Below, one piece after another: positions 43,348 to 51,802 of a stretch of DNA of 64,000 bases. The position numbers were made by a program, and so were the translations under genes. Position 1 is the stretch's first letter. Each line of letters starts with the position of its first letter. Below the pieces are notes generated by a model. It saw only the letters and a program-made list of their open reading frames with translations, was not told the DNA's origin and did not search any database. The DNA comes from DASQFY01 sp036397815 (lineage in GTDB: Bacteria > Chloroflexota > Limnocylindria > QHBO01): positions 6,132 through 70,131 of the forward strand of contig DASWIE010000003.1 of NCBI GenBank assembly GCA_036397815.1, written 5' to 3'.

Positions 43348-43947
43348 TCACACTTCGTCGCGGAGCACGGGCCGGTCGGAAGTGACCGGCTCGGGCAGCG
43401 ACGGTTCCGACGGGCTGGGCTCAATGGCAAGCGCCTCGGCCGTGGAGCGGAAGATGCGCCCCACCCGCGGGGGCGGCGGCATGGCCTCAGCTTCCTCGGC
43501 GCCTGCAGCCGTCGGCTCGCGTTGGCCGGCGCTCGCTTCCGCCATGACCGCGCACGCCGTCGCCAGATCCGCCAGGGCACAGCCCAGGTCAGGGTCCTCG
43601 GTCTGGACGTCGAGGCTCGGGGTCGCCACGCGCAGCCGCCACCAGGTCCGGTGCTCGTACGCCCATAGGCGATACGTCTCGGCCAGCAGGTCGACGCTTC
43701 GGACCGCCGGCCATGGATAGAGCCGGACCTGGAGCGAGTAGTGCGCCGACGAGCCGCGTGGGGCGTAGGAGCCGTCTAGCAGCCCGATCTCGGTGGCGAC
43801 CAGGACGCGGCGGCCCTCGTCGTCACGGCCCTGCGGGATGGCATAGACCGCCACGTCGTCGACGTGCAGCGCGTTGAGGTGCAACGCGAGCCACTCGCGC
43901 AGCTCATCGTTCAGATACGGGTGCCGGGGCCAGTCCGCCAGTCGCAC
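43348..43947 (-). CDS. Hypothetical protein, 199 aa
   Basis: Starts at GTG 43947, with GGGAGGG about 5 nt upstream. Soluble, with a tryptophan-rich N-terminal half (LADWPRHPYLNDELREWLAL, YRLWAYEHRTWWRLR) and a disordered, Pro/Ser/Glu-rich tail after about residue 145. I do not recognise a family. It is the only opposing gene between queA and tgt and shares a bidirectional promoter with the tgt leader. The stop codon abuts that of queA without a gap. Confidence 0.6.
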   Translation of the reverse strand: MRLADWPRHPYLNDELREWLALHLNALHVDDVAVYAIPQGRDDEGRRVLVATEIGLLDGSYAPRGSSAHYSLQVRLYPWPAVRSVDLLAETYRLWAYEHRTWWRLRVATPSLDVQTEDPDLGCALADLATACAVMAEASAGQREPTAAGAEEAEAMPPPPRVGRIFRSTAEALAIEPSPSEPSLPEPVTSDRPVLRDEV

Positions 43948-43970
43948 AGGAACCCTCCCTCGCAGCCCGT

Positions 43971-43980
43971 AGCCTATCCT
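43971..43980. promoter_or_regulatory. Symmetric bidirectional -10 box for the hypothetical gene and tgt leader
   Basis: AGCCTATCCT reads TATCCT on the plus strand, 6 nt before the GTG of a 12-codon leader, and TAGGCT on the minus strand, 23 nt before the GTG of 43348-43947. The hexamers share the central TA, the same layout as at 18287-18296. Confidence 0.45.
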
Positions 43981-43986
43981 CTCGCG

Positions 43987-44025
43987 GTGCGATCGGCCAT
44001 CGTCAATCCCATCGATTTCGCGTGA
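43987..44025 (+). CDS. 12-codon leader ORF coupled to tgt
   Basis: GTG 43987 opens MRSAIVNPIDFA and stops at TGA 44023-44025, overlapping the tgt ATG at 44025 (TGATG). TATCCT lies 6 nt before the GTG, so the mRNA could be leaderless at this codon. tgt itself has no Shine-Dalgarno. Same length as the ruvB leader. Confidence 0.45.
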   Translation: MRSAIVNPIDFA

Positions 44026-45152
44026 TGGCGCCCATCTCGTTTACCTTCCGCACCACAGCCGTAGGCCGGGCGCGGCTGGGGACGCTCATCACCCGCCACG
44101 GGTCGGTCGACACACCGCAGTTCATGCCGGTCGGCACCCAGGCGACGGTCAAGAGCCTCACCCCCGCCGACCTGCGCACGGCGGGCACGCAGATCATCCT
44201 GGCCAACACGTACCACCTCTCGCTGCGGCCCGGGCACGAGCGCATCGCTCGGCTTGGTGGGCTGCATCGGTTCATGGCCTGGGATGAACCGATCCTGACC
44301 GATTCGGGTGGATTCCAGGTCTTCAGCCTGGCCCACCTCGGCCTGGTGGACGACGACGGGGTCACCTTCGCCAGCCACCTTGACGGGTCGTCACAGCGCC
44401 TCACCCCCGAACGGGCCGTCCAGATCCAGGAGGCGCTGGGCAGCGACATCGCGATGGCCTTTGACCAGCTCGTCGACTCGACGCTCTCGGCGGCCGAGGT
44501 CGCGATCGCGATGGAGCGAACCCACCGCTGGGCTGAGCGCTGCCTCGCCGCCCGCACGCGCTCGGACCAGGCGCTGTTCGGGATCGTGCAGGGCGGTGTC
44601 GACGCGGAGCTGCGGCGTCAGAGCATCGGCGCGATCGCCGCGCTGCCCTTCGACGGCATCGCCATCGGCGGCCTCTCGGTGGGGGAGGGCAAAGCCGAGA
44701 TGGAGGCGACGCTCGACGTGGTGGCCGATGCGCTCGGCCACGATCCGCGGGTCCGGTACCTGATGGGCGTCGGTTCGCCCCTCGATTTCTTCACCGCGGT
44801 CGAGCGTGGCATCGACCTCTTCGACTGCGTCCTGCCGACGCGCGTCGCGCGCAACGGGCAGGCCTGGACCAGCGAGGGGAGGATCAACCTGCGGAACGCG
44901 CGTTTCCTGGACGACCCGGCGCCGCTCGACCCCACCTGCGACTGCGAGGCCTGCCGCAACCACTCCCGCGCCTACCTGGCGCACCTGTTCCGGGCCGAGG
45001 AGCTGCTCGCGTATCGCCTCGCCTCGGTCCACAACGTCACCTATACTCTCGACCTGATGCGGCGCATCCGTGGCGCCCTTGCCGACGGGTCGTTCGCATC
45101 GCTGCAGGACACCGTTTCGGCGCGCTGGAAGCGTCGTGACGAGGTCCGGTAA
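44025..45152 (+). CDS. tgt: tRNA-guanine transglycosylase
   Basis: 375 residues. Begins MAPISFTFRTTAVGRARLGT. Nucleophile segment ILTDSGGFQVFSL, QLVDSTLSAAEV, VPTRVARNG-like LPTRVARNGQAW, and the zinc site CDCEACRNHSRAYLAHLF are all present. It replaces G34 with preQ1 in tRNAs of the Asn/Asp/His/Tyr group, acting before QueA. Start at ATG 44025, or GTG 44022 in the same frame; the overlap with the leader stop favours ATG. Confidence 0.95.
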   Translation: MAPISFTFRTTAVGRARLGTLITRHGSVDTPQFMPVGTQATVKSLTPADLRTAGTQIILANTYHLSLRPGHERIARLGGLHRFMAWDEPILTDSGGFQVFSLAHLGLVDDDGVTFASHLDGSSQRLTPERAVQIQEALGSDIAMAFDQLVDSTLSAAEVAIAMERTHRWAERCLAARTRSDQALFGIVQGGVDAELRRQSIGAIAALPFDGIAIGGLSVGEGKAEMEATLDVVADALGHDPRVRYLMGVGSPLDFFTAVERGIDLFDCVLPTRVARNGQAWTSEGRINLRNARFLDDPAPLDPTCDCEACRNHSRAYLAHLFRAEELLAYRLASVHNVTYTLDLMRRIRGALADGSFASLQDTVSARWKRRDEVR

Positions 45153-45162
45153 GCCGTCGCTA

Positions 45163-45181
45163 ATGGGCCGGTAAGGCCCAT
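45163..45181 (+). terminator. Perfect hairpin after tgt
   Basis: ATGGGCC (45163-45169) pairs with GGCCCAT (45175-45181) around a 5-nt loop, 10 nt after the tgt stop. No U-tract follows. It may end the tgt mRNA or sit in the leader of the next small gene. Confidence 0.35.
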
Positions 45182-45229
45182 CTGCGAGGCTGACGGGCAC
45201 TCGACCGGGTCCGATCGGAGGTATCGGGA

Positions 45230-45397
45230 ATGGCCAAGGGTCGAGATCGACCACGTCACCAGGAGAAGCGAAAGCCGAAGGCCAAGGCGCCCAAGGTCCC
45301 GCCGCCCACATCGGGCTCGACCTATGAGCCGCCGGCGTCGGTCGAGTTGATCAAGCCAAAGCGCAAGCCGCGCTGGGAACCCGGCGAGGAGGAGTGA
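45230..45397 (+). CDS. Small basic protein (55 aa) coupled to recA
   Basis: MAKGRDRPRHQEKRKPKAK starts at ATG 45230, with GGAGG 7 nt upstream, and ends KPRWEPGEEE at TGA 45395-45397. The stop overlaps the recA GTG (GTGA). It is very Lys/Arg/Pro-rich in the first 40 residues and acidic at the end, with no known domain; likely disordered. Good ribosome site, position and codon pattern support a real gene. Possible nucleic-acid binding is only inferred from charge. Confidence 0.55.
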   Translation: MAKGRDRPRHQEKRKPKAKAPKVPPPTSGSTYEPPASVELIKPKRKPRWEPGEEE

Positions 45398-46512
45398 CCG
45401 ATCCGCCGCCGGGACAGATGAGAGAAGGAGCCCGCCAGACCATGGATGCCCCGGTGGCCCCGGCCCAGGCCCAGACCCCGCCACAGCGGAACGGTGAGCG
45501 CAGCCGCGCCGTCGACGCCGCCATCCTGCAGATCGAGAAGCAGTTCGGCCGCGGCTCGATCATGCGCCTCGGCGACAAGGGCGCCCACCAGAACGTGGAC
45601 GTGGTGCCCACCGGATCGATCGCGCTCGACCTCGCGCTCGGCGTCGGCGGCATCCCGCGCGGCCGGATCACCGAGATCTTCGGCCCCGAGTCGAGCGGCA
45701 AGACCACGCTCTGCTACCACGTCGCCGCCAACGCGCAGCGCGCGGGTGGGATCGTGGCCTTCATCGATGCGGAGCACGCGCTTGACCCGAAGTACGCCGG
45801 CAACATCGGCATAAACGTGGATGAGCTGCTCGTCAGCCAGCCGGACACCGGCGAGCAGGCGCTCGAGATCGCCGAGACCCTGATCCGCAGCAACGGCGTC
45901 GACGTGGTGATCGTCGACTCGGTCGCTGCGCTCGTTCCGCGCGCCGAGATTGAGGGCGAGATGGGGGACAGCTTCGTCGGCCTCCAGGCGCGCCTCATGA
46001 GCCAGGCCCTGCGCAAGCTTACGGGCGCCATCAACCGCTCGAACACGGCCCTCATCTTCACCAACCAGCTGCGCGAGAAGATCGGCGTCATGTTCGGCAA
46101 CCCGGAGACGACGCCCGGCGGCCGCGCCCTCAAGTTCTACTGCTCGGTGCGCCTCGATATCCGGCGCATCGAGACGCTGAAGACCGGGACCGATGCGATC
46201 GGCTCACGGACCAGGGTCAAGGTGGTGAAGAACAAGGTTGCCTCGCCGTTCCGGCTCGCCGAGTTCGACATCATGTACAACGAGGGCATCAGCCGCGAGG
46301 GCGGGCTGCTGGACGTGGGGATCGCGGCAGGCGTCCTGTCCAAGACCGGCGCCTGGTTCAACTACGGCGAGACGCGGCTGGGCCAGGGGCGCGAGAACTC
46401 GCGCGATTTCCTCAAGGCCAATCCGGAGCTGGCCAGCCGGATCGAGCAGGAGATCCGCGGCAAGGTCAACTCGATCGAGGTCGGCGTCGAGGGAATCAGC
46501 GAGGCCGAGTAG
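45394..46512 (+). CDS. recA: Recombinase RecA
   Basis: 372 residues from GTG 45394. Walker A EIFGPESSGKTTLCYHVA, IAFIDAEHALDPKYAGNIG-like AFIDAEHALDPKYAGNIG, loop L1 EGEMGDSFVG, L2 INRSNTALIFTNQLREKIGV and TTPGGRALKFYCSVRLDI are intact. The long N-terminus (before SRAVDAAILQIEKQFGRG) suggests GTG 45394 or a later ATG (45418, 45442) as the start; the overlap with the upstream ORF favours the first. No intein. recX follows 6 nt later. Confidence 0.97.
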   Translation: MTDPPPGQMREGARQTMDAPVAPAQAQTPPQRNGERSRAVDAAILQIEKQFGRGSIMRLGDKGAHQNVDVVPTGSIALDLALGVGGIPRGRITEIFGPESSGKTTLCYHVAANAQRAGGIVAFIDAEHALDPKYAGNIGINVDELLVSQPDTGEQALEIAETLIRSNGVDVVIVDSVAALVPRAEIEGEMGDSFVGLQARLMSQALRKLTGAINRSNTALIFTNQLREKIGVMFGNPETTPGGRALKFYCSVRLDIRRIETLKTGTDAIGSRTRVKVVKNKVASPFRLAEFDIMYNEGISREGGLLDVGIAAGVLSKTGAWFNYGETRLGQGRENSRDFLKANPELASRIEQEIRGKVNSIEVGVEGISEAE

Positions 46513-46518
46513 GCGTCG

Positions 46519-47067
46519 GTGGCGGAGCAGCTGCCGCGCCGGCCGCGCCGCGGTCCCGTCCGCCGCGAGCCTCCCGACGCGGAAGGCGCGATGGAGGTCG
46601 CCGCCCGGTTCCTCGGAACTCGGCCGCGCACCCGCTGGGAGCTCACACGGCGGCTTCGCCGGGCAGGAGCCGCCCCGGAGGTGATCGAGGCCACGCTCGA
46701 GCGCCTCGCCGAGCTGGGCTACGTCGACGATGTCGCCTTCGCGCGCTGGTGGCTGGAGCAACGCGACCGTCATGCGCCGCGCGGGCGACGGATGGTGGAG
46801 GCTGAGCTCCGGCAGCACGGTGTCCCCCGCGAGGTGGTGGAAACCCTGCGAGAGGCTGAGGCCGAGCTGCCGCCGGAGACCGAGGAAGCGCGCGCACGGA
46901 TCGCGCTGGAGCGGCACCTGCGCGGGCGGCCGATGCCTGAGGACCGCCCGGCACTCCAGCGACTCGGCACGTTCCTGGTGCGCCGTGGCTTCGACCCCCA
47001 GACGGTGCGCCGCACCCTGCGTCGGCAGGCCGCGGAGGGCGAGGATCTGGCAGACGAGAGCAGTTGA
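46519..47067 (+). CDS. recX: Regulatory protein RecX
   Basis: 182 residues from GTG 46519. Three-helix repeats with GTRPRTRWELTRRLRRAG-type region, LAELGYVDDVAFARWWLEQR, and RGRRMVEAELRQHGVP are typical. RecX modulates RecA filaments. Adjacent to recA as usual. The 267 nt that follow up to the LLM gene hold a GGGGC...GCCCC hairpin (near 47190) but no recognised gene. Confidence 0.9.
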   Translation: MAEQLPRRPRRGPVRREPPDAEGAMEVAARFLGTRPRTRWELTRRLRRAGAAPEVIEATLERLAELGYVDDVAFARWWLEQRDRHAPRGRRMVEAELRQHGVPREVVETLREAEAELPPETEEARARIALERHLRGRPMPEDRPALQRLGTFLVRRGFDPQTVRRTLRRQAAEGEDLADESS

Positions 47068-47334
47068 GCATCCTGCCGTGCCAGCGTTTCGCAGATGCGC
47101 ACCCACAGATCGTTAGCGACTGTCGCGGGGCACCATGGGCGATCCGCACCGCCAGGCTGAGCACGAATTAGGCACCGTCGGGGCAAGCGAGCCCCGGTGG
47201 CAGGCGCTTACGTTCCGTACGCGCGCATTTGCGAAAATCGCCGCCGCACGACCCGATCGCCGATGCCAGCCGCGGTATCGTGGACGGGTAGCATCGGTCC
47301 ATCAACCGCATCCGACACGGCTTGGGTGAGCTGA

Positions 47335-48297
47335 ATGCGCTTCGCACTGATGACGGAGCCCCAGCAGGGGCTCAGCTACGACGAGATCCTGGCCCTGGCC
47401 CGCGCGGCCGAAGACGCGGGCCTCGAGACGTTCTTCCGCTCCGATCACTACACCAGCTTTCCGGGCGAGGCGGGACTGCCGACCACCGACGCCTGGGCGA
47501 CGCTGGCCGGGCTGGCGCGCGACACGACGCGCATCGGCCTCGGCACGCTCGTCTCGCCGGTCACCTTCCGCATCCCCGGCCCCTTCGCGAAGATGGTCGC
47601 CACCGTCGACGAGATGAGCGGCGGACGGATCGAGCTGGGCATGGGCGCCGGCTGGAATGACGAGGAGCACGCAGAGCTGGGCATTCCGTTTCCACCCCTC
47701 GGCGAGCGGTACGACATGCTGCAGGAGGCGGTCGCCATCGTCCACGGCCTGTGGACGGAGCCGGACGGCTGGGGCTTGGAGGGCAAGCACTGGCGCGTGG
47801 CCGGATCGCGCTTCCATGCCAAGCCGGCGCGGAATGGACGTCGCCATCCGCCGATCATCCTGGGCGGCGACGGCGGCCCGCGCCTGGCTCGCCTGGCGGC
47901 CCGCTACGCGGACGAGTTCAACCTCTCCTCCGCCACGCCGCAGAAGGCCCGCGAGGCATTCGGCCGCATGCGCGACACGTGCGTGGCAATCGACCGCGAT
48001 CCGGGCAGCCTGCGCCTCTCGGCCATGACCGGCGTGCTTCTCGCCGACTCCCCAGGAGAGCTGCGCGACCGGATCCGCGAGCAGCTGGCCTTCACCGGCG
48101 CCGGCGACGACGCCGAGGCCTGGCTGGCCGATCGTCGGGATCGTTGGATCCTCGGCACCCTGGACGAGGCCAGCTCACGGGTGCAGGCGCTCGCCGACGC
48201 CGGGGCCGAGCGCATCATGCTCCAGGACTTCCTGCCCCGCGACGTGGCGATGGTGGGGCTGATGGGCCACCTGGCAGCCGCGATGGCCGGCGGATGA
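47335..48297 (+). CDS. LLM class F420-dependent oxidoreductase
   Basis: 320 residues. Bacterial luciferase-like TIM barrel starting MRFALMTEPQQGLSYDEILA, with LETFFRSDHYTSF, IELGMGAGWNDEEHAELGIPF and PIILGGDGGPRLARLAARY. This subgroup usually binds coenzyme F420, which is made by many Actinobacteria and some Chloroflexota. The substrate is unknown. A weak GGTGAG precedes the ATG. A GACCGATG occurs at its end (48296) but does not start a gene there. Confidence 0.85.
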   Translation: MRFALMTEPQQGLSYDEILALARAAEDAGLETFFRSDHYTSFPGEAGLPTTDAWATLAGLARDTTRIGLGTLVSPVTFRIPGPFAKMVATVDEMSGGRIELGMGAGWNDEEHAELGIPFPPLGERYDMLQEAVAIVHGLWTEPDGWGLEGKHWRVAGSRFHAKPARNGRRHPPIILGGDGGPRLARLAARYADEFNLSSATPQKAREAFGRMRDTCVAIDRDPGSLRLSAMTGVLLADSPGELRDRIREQLAFTGAGDDAEAWLADRRDRWILGTLDEASSRVQALADAGAERIMLQDFLPRDVAMVGLMGHLAAAMAGG

Positions 48298-48485
48298 CCG
48301 ATGCACCCGGCTGCCGCCGGGGTGGGTCGCGCCGAGTTGCGGTACACTCGCCGGGCGGCTTGATCCTGGCTTCATCAATCGTCGACCGGCCGCCGAGAAT
48401 CGCCTGAACTCGATGCAGTTGACCTGCGCCCGACCGTTGCGGGCGCCACATCGCCCATAACCGGGCTCCAACCACGGAGGAGCCG

Positions 48486-50018
48486 ATGCCTGACATCACG
48501 TTCGCCCTCCCGGCGGCGCTCGTCGCCCTCATCCTCGGTGTGGCGATCGGATACGTCGCTCGCCGATACCTGGCCGCCAGCGCGGTCAAGCATGCCGAGC
48601 ATTACGCGGAGCGCCTGGTCGCCGAGGCGCGCGCCAAGCAGAAGGAGATCGTCCTCGAGGGCAAGGACGACGCGCTGCAGGCGCAGCGCGCTGCCGAGGA
48701 GGAGGCGCGCGAGAAGCGAGCCGAGCTGCTGCGCCAGGAGCGCCTCCTGCTCGATCGGTCCGAGAGCCTGGATCGCAAGGTCGAGGCGCAGGAGCGACGG
48801 GAGGGCGCACTCGAGGAACGACAACAGGAGCTCGAGGGGGAGCGAGCGGCTCTCGCCGAGCTCGAGCAGCGGCAGCTGGTTGAGCTGGAGCGCGTCAGCG
48901 GCCTGTCCGTGGCCGAGGCTCGGCAGTCGCTGATCGGCCACATCGTCGACGAGGCTCGCGCTGAAGCGCAGCAGCAGGTGCGCGAGATCGAGAGGCGGGC
49001 GAACGACGAGGGCGACGAGCGCGCGCGGCGGATCCTGACCACCGTCATGCAGCGCATCGCCGCCGACCACACCTCGGAAGCGACCGTCACGGTGGTCCCC
49101 TTGCCCAGCGAGGAGATGAAGGGCCGCATCATCGGCCGCGAGGGTCGCAACATCCGGGCGCTGGAGCAGGCCACCGGCGTCGACCTAATCATCGACGACA
49201 CGCCCGAGGCGGTGGTGCTCTCGGGATTCGATCCCGTGCGCCGCGAGGTGGCGCGGATGGCCCTCACCAAGCTGATCAGCGACGGGCGGATCCACCCCGG
49301 GCGGATCGAGGAGATGGTGGCCAAGTGCCGCGCCGAGATCGAGGTCGTGATGCGCCAGGCCGGCGAGCAGGCGGCGTACGACGCCGGCGTGCCGGGCCTG
49401 CATCCCGAGCTCATCAAGCTCCTCGGCCGGCTGAAGTACCGCACCAGCTATGGGCAGAACGTGCTCAACCACTGCATCGAGACGGCGCGCCTGGCCGGGT
49501 TGCTGGCCGCCGAGATCGGCGCCAACGTGGCCGAGTCGAAGAAGGGCGGCCTGCTGCATGACATCGGCAAGGCGATCGACCACGAGGTGGAGGGGCCCCA
49601 CGCGCTGATCGGCGGCGACGTCGCGCAGCGCTATGGGGTCAATGCCACGGTCTGCAACGCCATCGCCGCGCACCACCAGGAAGTCGAGCAGGCCTCGACC
49701 GAGGCGACCGTGGTGCAGATCGCCGACGCGATCAGCGCCTCGCGCCCCGGCGCGCGCGGCGAGTCGCTCGACAACTACGTGAAGCGCCTGGACGACCTGC
49801 AGCAGATCGCGCTCAGCTTCCCCGGTGTCGAGCGCTGCTTCGCCATCCAGGCCGGCCGCGAGATCCGGATCCTAGTCCGCCCGGAGGATATCGACGACCT
49901 CGCCTCGTCGCGCCTGGCGCGCGACGTGGTGAAGAAGATCGAGGAGCAGCTCCAGTACCCCGGGCAGATCAAGGTGACGGTGATCCGCGAGACGCGCGCC
50001 ATCGACTACGCCCGATGA
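48486..50018 (+). CDS. rny: Ribonuclease Y
   Basis: 510 residues. N-terminal TM helix (about 5-27), long coiled-coil (about 35-170), KH domain with MKGRIIGREGRNIRALEQ, and an HD domain with HCIETARLAG and GLLHDIGKAIDHEVEG. It is a membrane-anchored endoribonuclease that starts mRNA decay. GGAGGAG lies just upstream. A TACACT -10-like box (48343) is 140 nt before the start. ymdB-like overlaps its stop (ATGA). Confidence 0.96.
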   Translation: MPDITFALPAALVALILGVAIGYVARRYLAASAVKHAEHYAERLVAEARAKQKEIVLEGKDDALQAQRAAEEEAREKRAELLRQERLLLDRSESLDRKVEAQERREGALEERQQELEGERAALAELEQRQLVELERVSGLSVAEARQSLIGHIVDEARAEAQQQVREIERRANDEGDERARRILTTVMQRIAADHTSEATVTVVPLPSEEMKGRIIGREGRNIRALEQATGVDLIIDDTPEAVVLSGFDPVRREVARMALTKLISDGRIHPGRIEEMVAKCRAEIEVVMRQAGEQAAYDAGVPGLHPELIKLLGRLKYRTSYGQNVLNHCIETARLAGLLAAEIGANVAESKKGGLLHDIGKAIDHEVEGPHALIGGDVAQRYGVNATVCNAIAAHHQEVEQASTEATVVQIADAISASRPGARGESLDNYVKRLDDLQQIALSFPGVERCFAIQAGREIRILVRPEDIDDLASSRLARDVVKKIEEQLQYPGQIKVTVIRETRAIDYAR

Positions 50019-50824
50019 CGGACCGCGCCGCGCTGCTGCGGTGCATGGTCATCGGCGACATCATCGGCAAGCCTGGCCGCCTGGCGGTGGTGCAGACCCT
50101 GACCGACATGCGCGGCGAGCTGGACCTGGACCTGGTGGTGGCCAACGGTGAGAACGTGGCCGCCGGCGCGGGCCTGACGCCGAGCCTGGCGGAGGAGCTC
50201 CTTTCGCACGGCGTGGACGTCATCACCAGTGGCAACCACGTCTGGGACAAGCGCGAGGTGTACGAGTACCTCGACTCGGGGCGGCCGGTACTGCGACCGA
50301 TGAACTACCCCGATGACGCGCCCGGTCGGGGCTGGCTCGTCCACCCGCTGCCCGATGGGGGGCAGGTGGCCGTGGTCAACGTCATGGGACGCGTCTTCAT
50401 GAATCAGCTCGACTCGCCGTTCAGCGCGATGGACGCGCTGCTCGACGGCGCCGCCGAACCCCTGCCCCCGGTCCGGATCGTCGACTTCCACTGCGAGATC
50501 ACGTCCGAGAAGAACGCGATGGGCTGGTTCCTCGACGGTCGCGTGAGCGCGGTGGTGGGGACCCACACCCACGTGCCCACCGCCGACGCGCGCGTGCTGC
50601 CGAAGGGGACCGCCTACATCAGCGACGTGGGCATGACCGGGCCGCGCGACTCGATCATCGGGTTCAGCCTGGAGACCGTGCTGCCGCGGTTCCTGACGCA
50701 CCTGCCGACCCGCTTCCACGTCGCGGACGGGCCGGTCTCCCTCAACGCGGTGGTGATCACCGCAGAGCGCGCCACCGGACGAGCTCGCTCGATCGACCAG
50801 GTGCAACGCCTTATCGAGGTCTGA
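50015..50824 (+). CDS. YmdB-type metallophosphoesterase (TIGR00282)
   Basis: 269 residues overlapping rny as ATGA. Metal-site motifs: MVIGDIIGKPGR, VVANGENVAAG, TSGNHVWDKREV, IVDFHCEITSEK and VGTHTHVPTADARVL. Members hydrolyse 2',3'-cyclic nucleotides. The rny-ymdB order is conserved in many Gram-positives and Chloroflexota. Whether it hydrolyses cNMP here is not testable from sequence. Confidence 0.92.
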   Translation: MTDRAALLRCMVIGDIIGKPGRLAVVQTLTDMRGELDLDLVVANGENVAAGAGLTPSLAEELLSHGVDVITSGNHVWDKREVYEYLDSGRPVLRPMNYPDDAPGRGWLVHPLPDGGQVAVVNVMGRVFMNQLDSPFSAMDALLDGAAEPLPPVRIVDFHCEITSEKNAMGWFLDGRVSAVVGTHTHVPTADARVLPKGTAYISDVGMTGPRDSIIGFSLETVLPRFLTHLPTRFHVADGPVSLNAVVITAERATGRARSIDQVQRLIEV

Positions 50825-50836
50825 TCCGCGCGACCG

Positions 50837-51799
50837 ATGGCGCCGCCGACTCCGCGCCGACCCGCCCCCTCACCGCCGATAGCCGCCATCGTCGGCCCGA
50901 CCGCGTCGGGCAAGACCGACCTGGCGCTGGCCGTCGCCCGTCGCCTGCCAGTGGAGATCCTGGTGGCGGACTCCCGGCAGGTGTACCGCGGCATGGACAT
51001 CGGCACCGCCAAGCCCGACGCCGCGGCGCGCGCGGCGGTCCCACATCACCTCCTCGATCTGGCCGATCCGGATGAGCCCTTCTCGGTCGTCGACTGGCTG
51101 GCGGGTGCCCGCTCGCTGGTCCCCGAGGTGGCGGCCCGCGGACGGCTGCCCCTGATCGTCGGCGGCACCGGCCTGTACGTCTCGGCCCTGCTGGACGGCT
51201 ACGAGCTGCCGGGCCAGGCGCCGCCGCCCGAGCTGCGCCGCCGCCTGGTCGCCGAGCTCGAGACGAGCGGGCTGCCGCCCCTCGCCGCGCGCCTGTCGCG
51301 CGTGGACCCGGCCGCGGCGGCGCGCACCGACCTGCGCAATCCCCGGCGCGTCCTGCGCGCGCTGGAACGGGTCGAGGCGGCCGGTGGGGGAGCGGCCCCC
51401 GCCGCCGGCGCGGCTCCCTATCCCGGGCGGATGGCCATCCTCGGCCTCAGCCGGCCGCCGGACGTCCTGCGCGCGCGGGTGGATGCGCGCGTGGCCTGGA
51501 TGTTCGGCAACGGGCTGCTCGACGAGGTTCGAGGCCTGCTCGACGCCGGTTACGACGCGGACCAGTCACCGATGACCGGCCACGGCTACCGCGAGGCGGC
51601 GCGGGTGCTGGCGGGGGAGTGGAACGTGGCGCGGGCGATCGAGGTCACCGCTCGCCACACAAGGCAGTACGCAAAGCGCCAGGTCACCTGGCTGCGGCGC
51701 GACGCGCGGATCGTGTGGCTACCGGCTGGTGCGCTGCCGGCGGAAGACCCGGCGCTGGTCGAGCAGGCGGTCGACTTGCTGCGGGCCCTGCTGGCCTGA
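50837..51799 (+). CDS. miaA: tRNA dimethylallyltransferase
   Basis: 320 residues. P-loop IVGPTASGKTDLALAV, ADSRQVYRGMDIGTAKPD, IVGGTGLYVSALLDGY and a tRNA-binding insertion around 110-190. Prenylates A37 of tRNAs reading UNN codons. The ATG lies in GACCGATG (50832-50839), 12 nt after the ymdB-like stop. Convergent with the EAL/GGDEF gene, stops 3 nt apart. Confidence 0.95.
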   Translation: MAPPTPRRPAPSPPIAAIVGPTASGKTDLALAVARRLPVEILVADSRQVYRGMDIGTAKPDAAARAAVPHHLLDLADPDEPFSVVDWLAGARSLVPEVAARGRLPLIVGGTGLYVSALLDGYELPGQAPPPELRRRLVAELETSGLPPLAARLSRVDPAAAARTDLRNPRRVLRALERVEAAGGGAAPAAGAAPYPGRMAILGLSRPPDVLRARVDARVAWMFGNGLLDEVRGLLDAGYDADQSPMTGHGYREAARVLAGEWNVARAIEVTARHTRQYAKRQVTWLRRDARIVWLPAGALPAEDPALVEQAVDLLRALLA

Positions 51800-51802
51800 C
51801 CG

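Noticed and set aside
47068..47334. Small ORF(s) between recX and the LLM gene
   Set aside because: Frames have no ribosome site, shadow-like composition and no similarity to anything recognised, including the HTH/nuclease family.
48296..48485. ORF starting at the GACCGATG at 48296 before rny
   Set aside because: The ATG follows the LLM stop, but the frame has no ribosome site and no plausible product; the region holds the rny leader instead.
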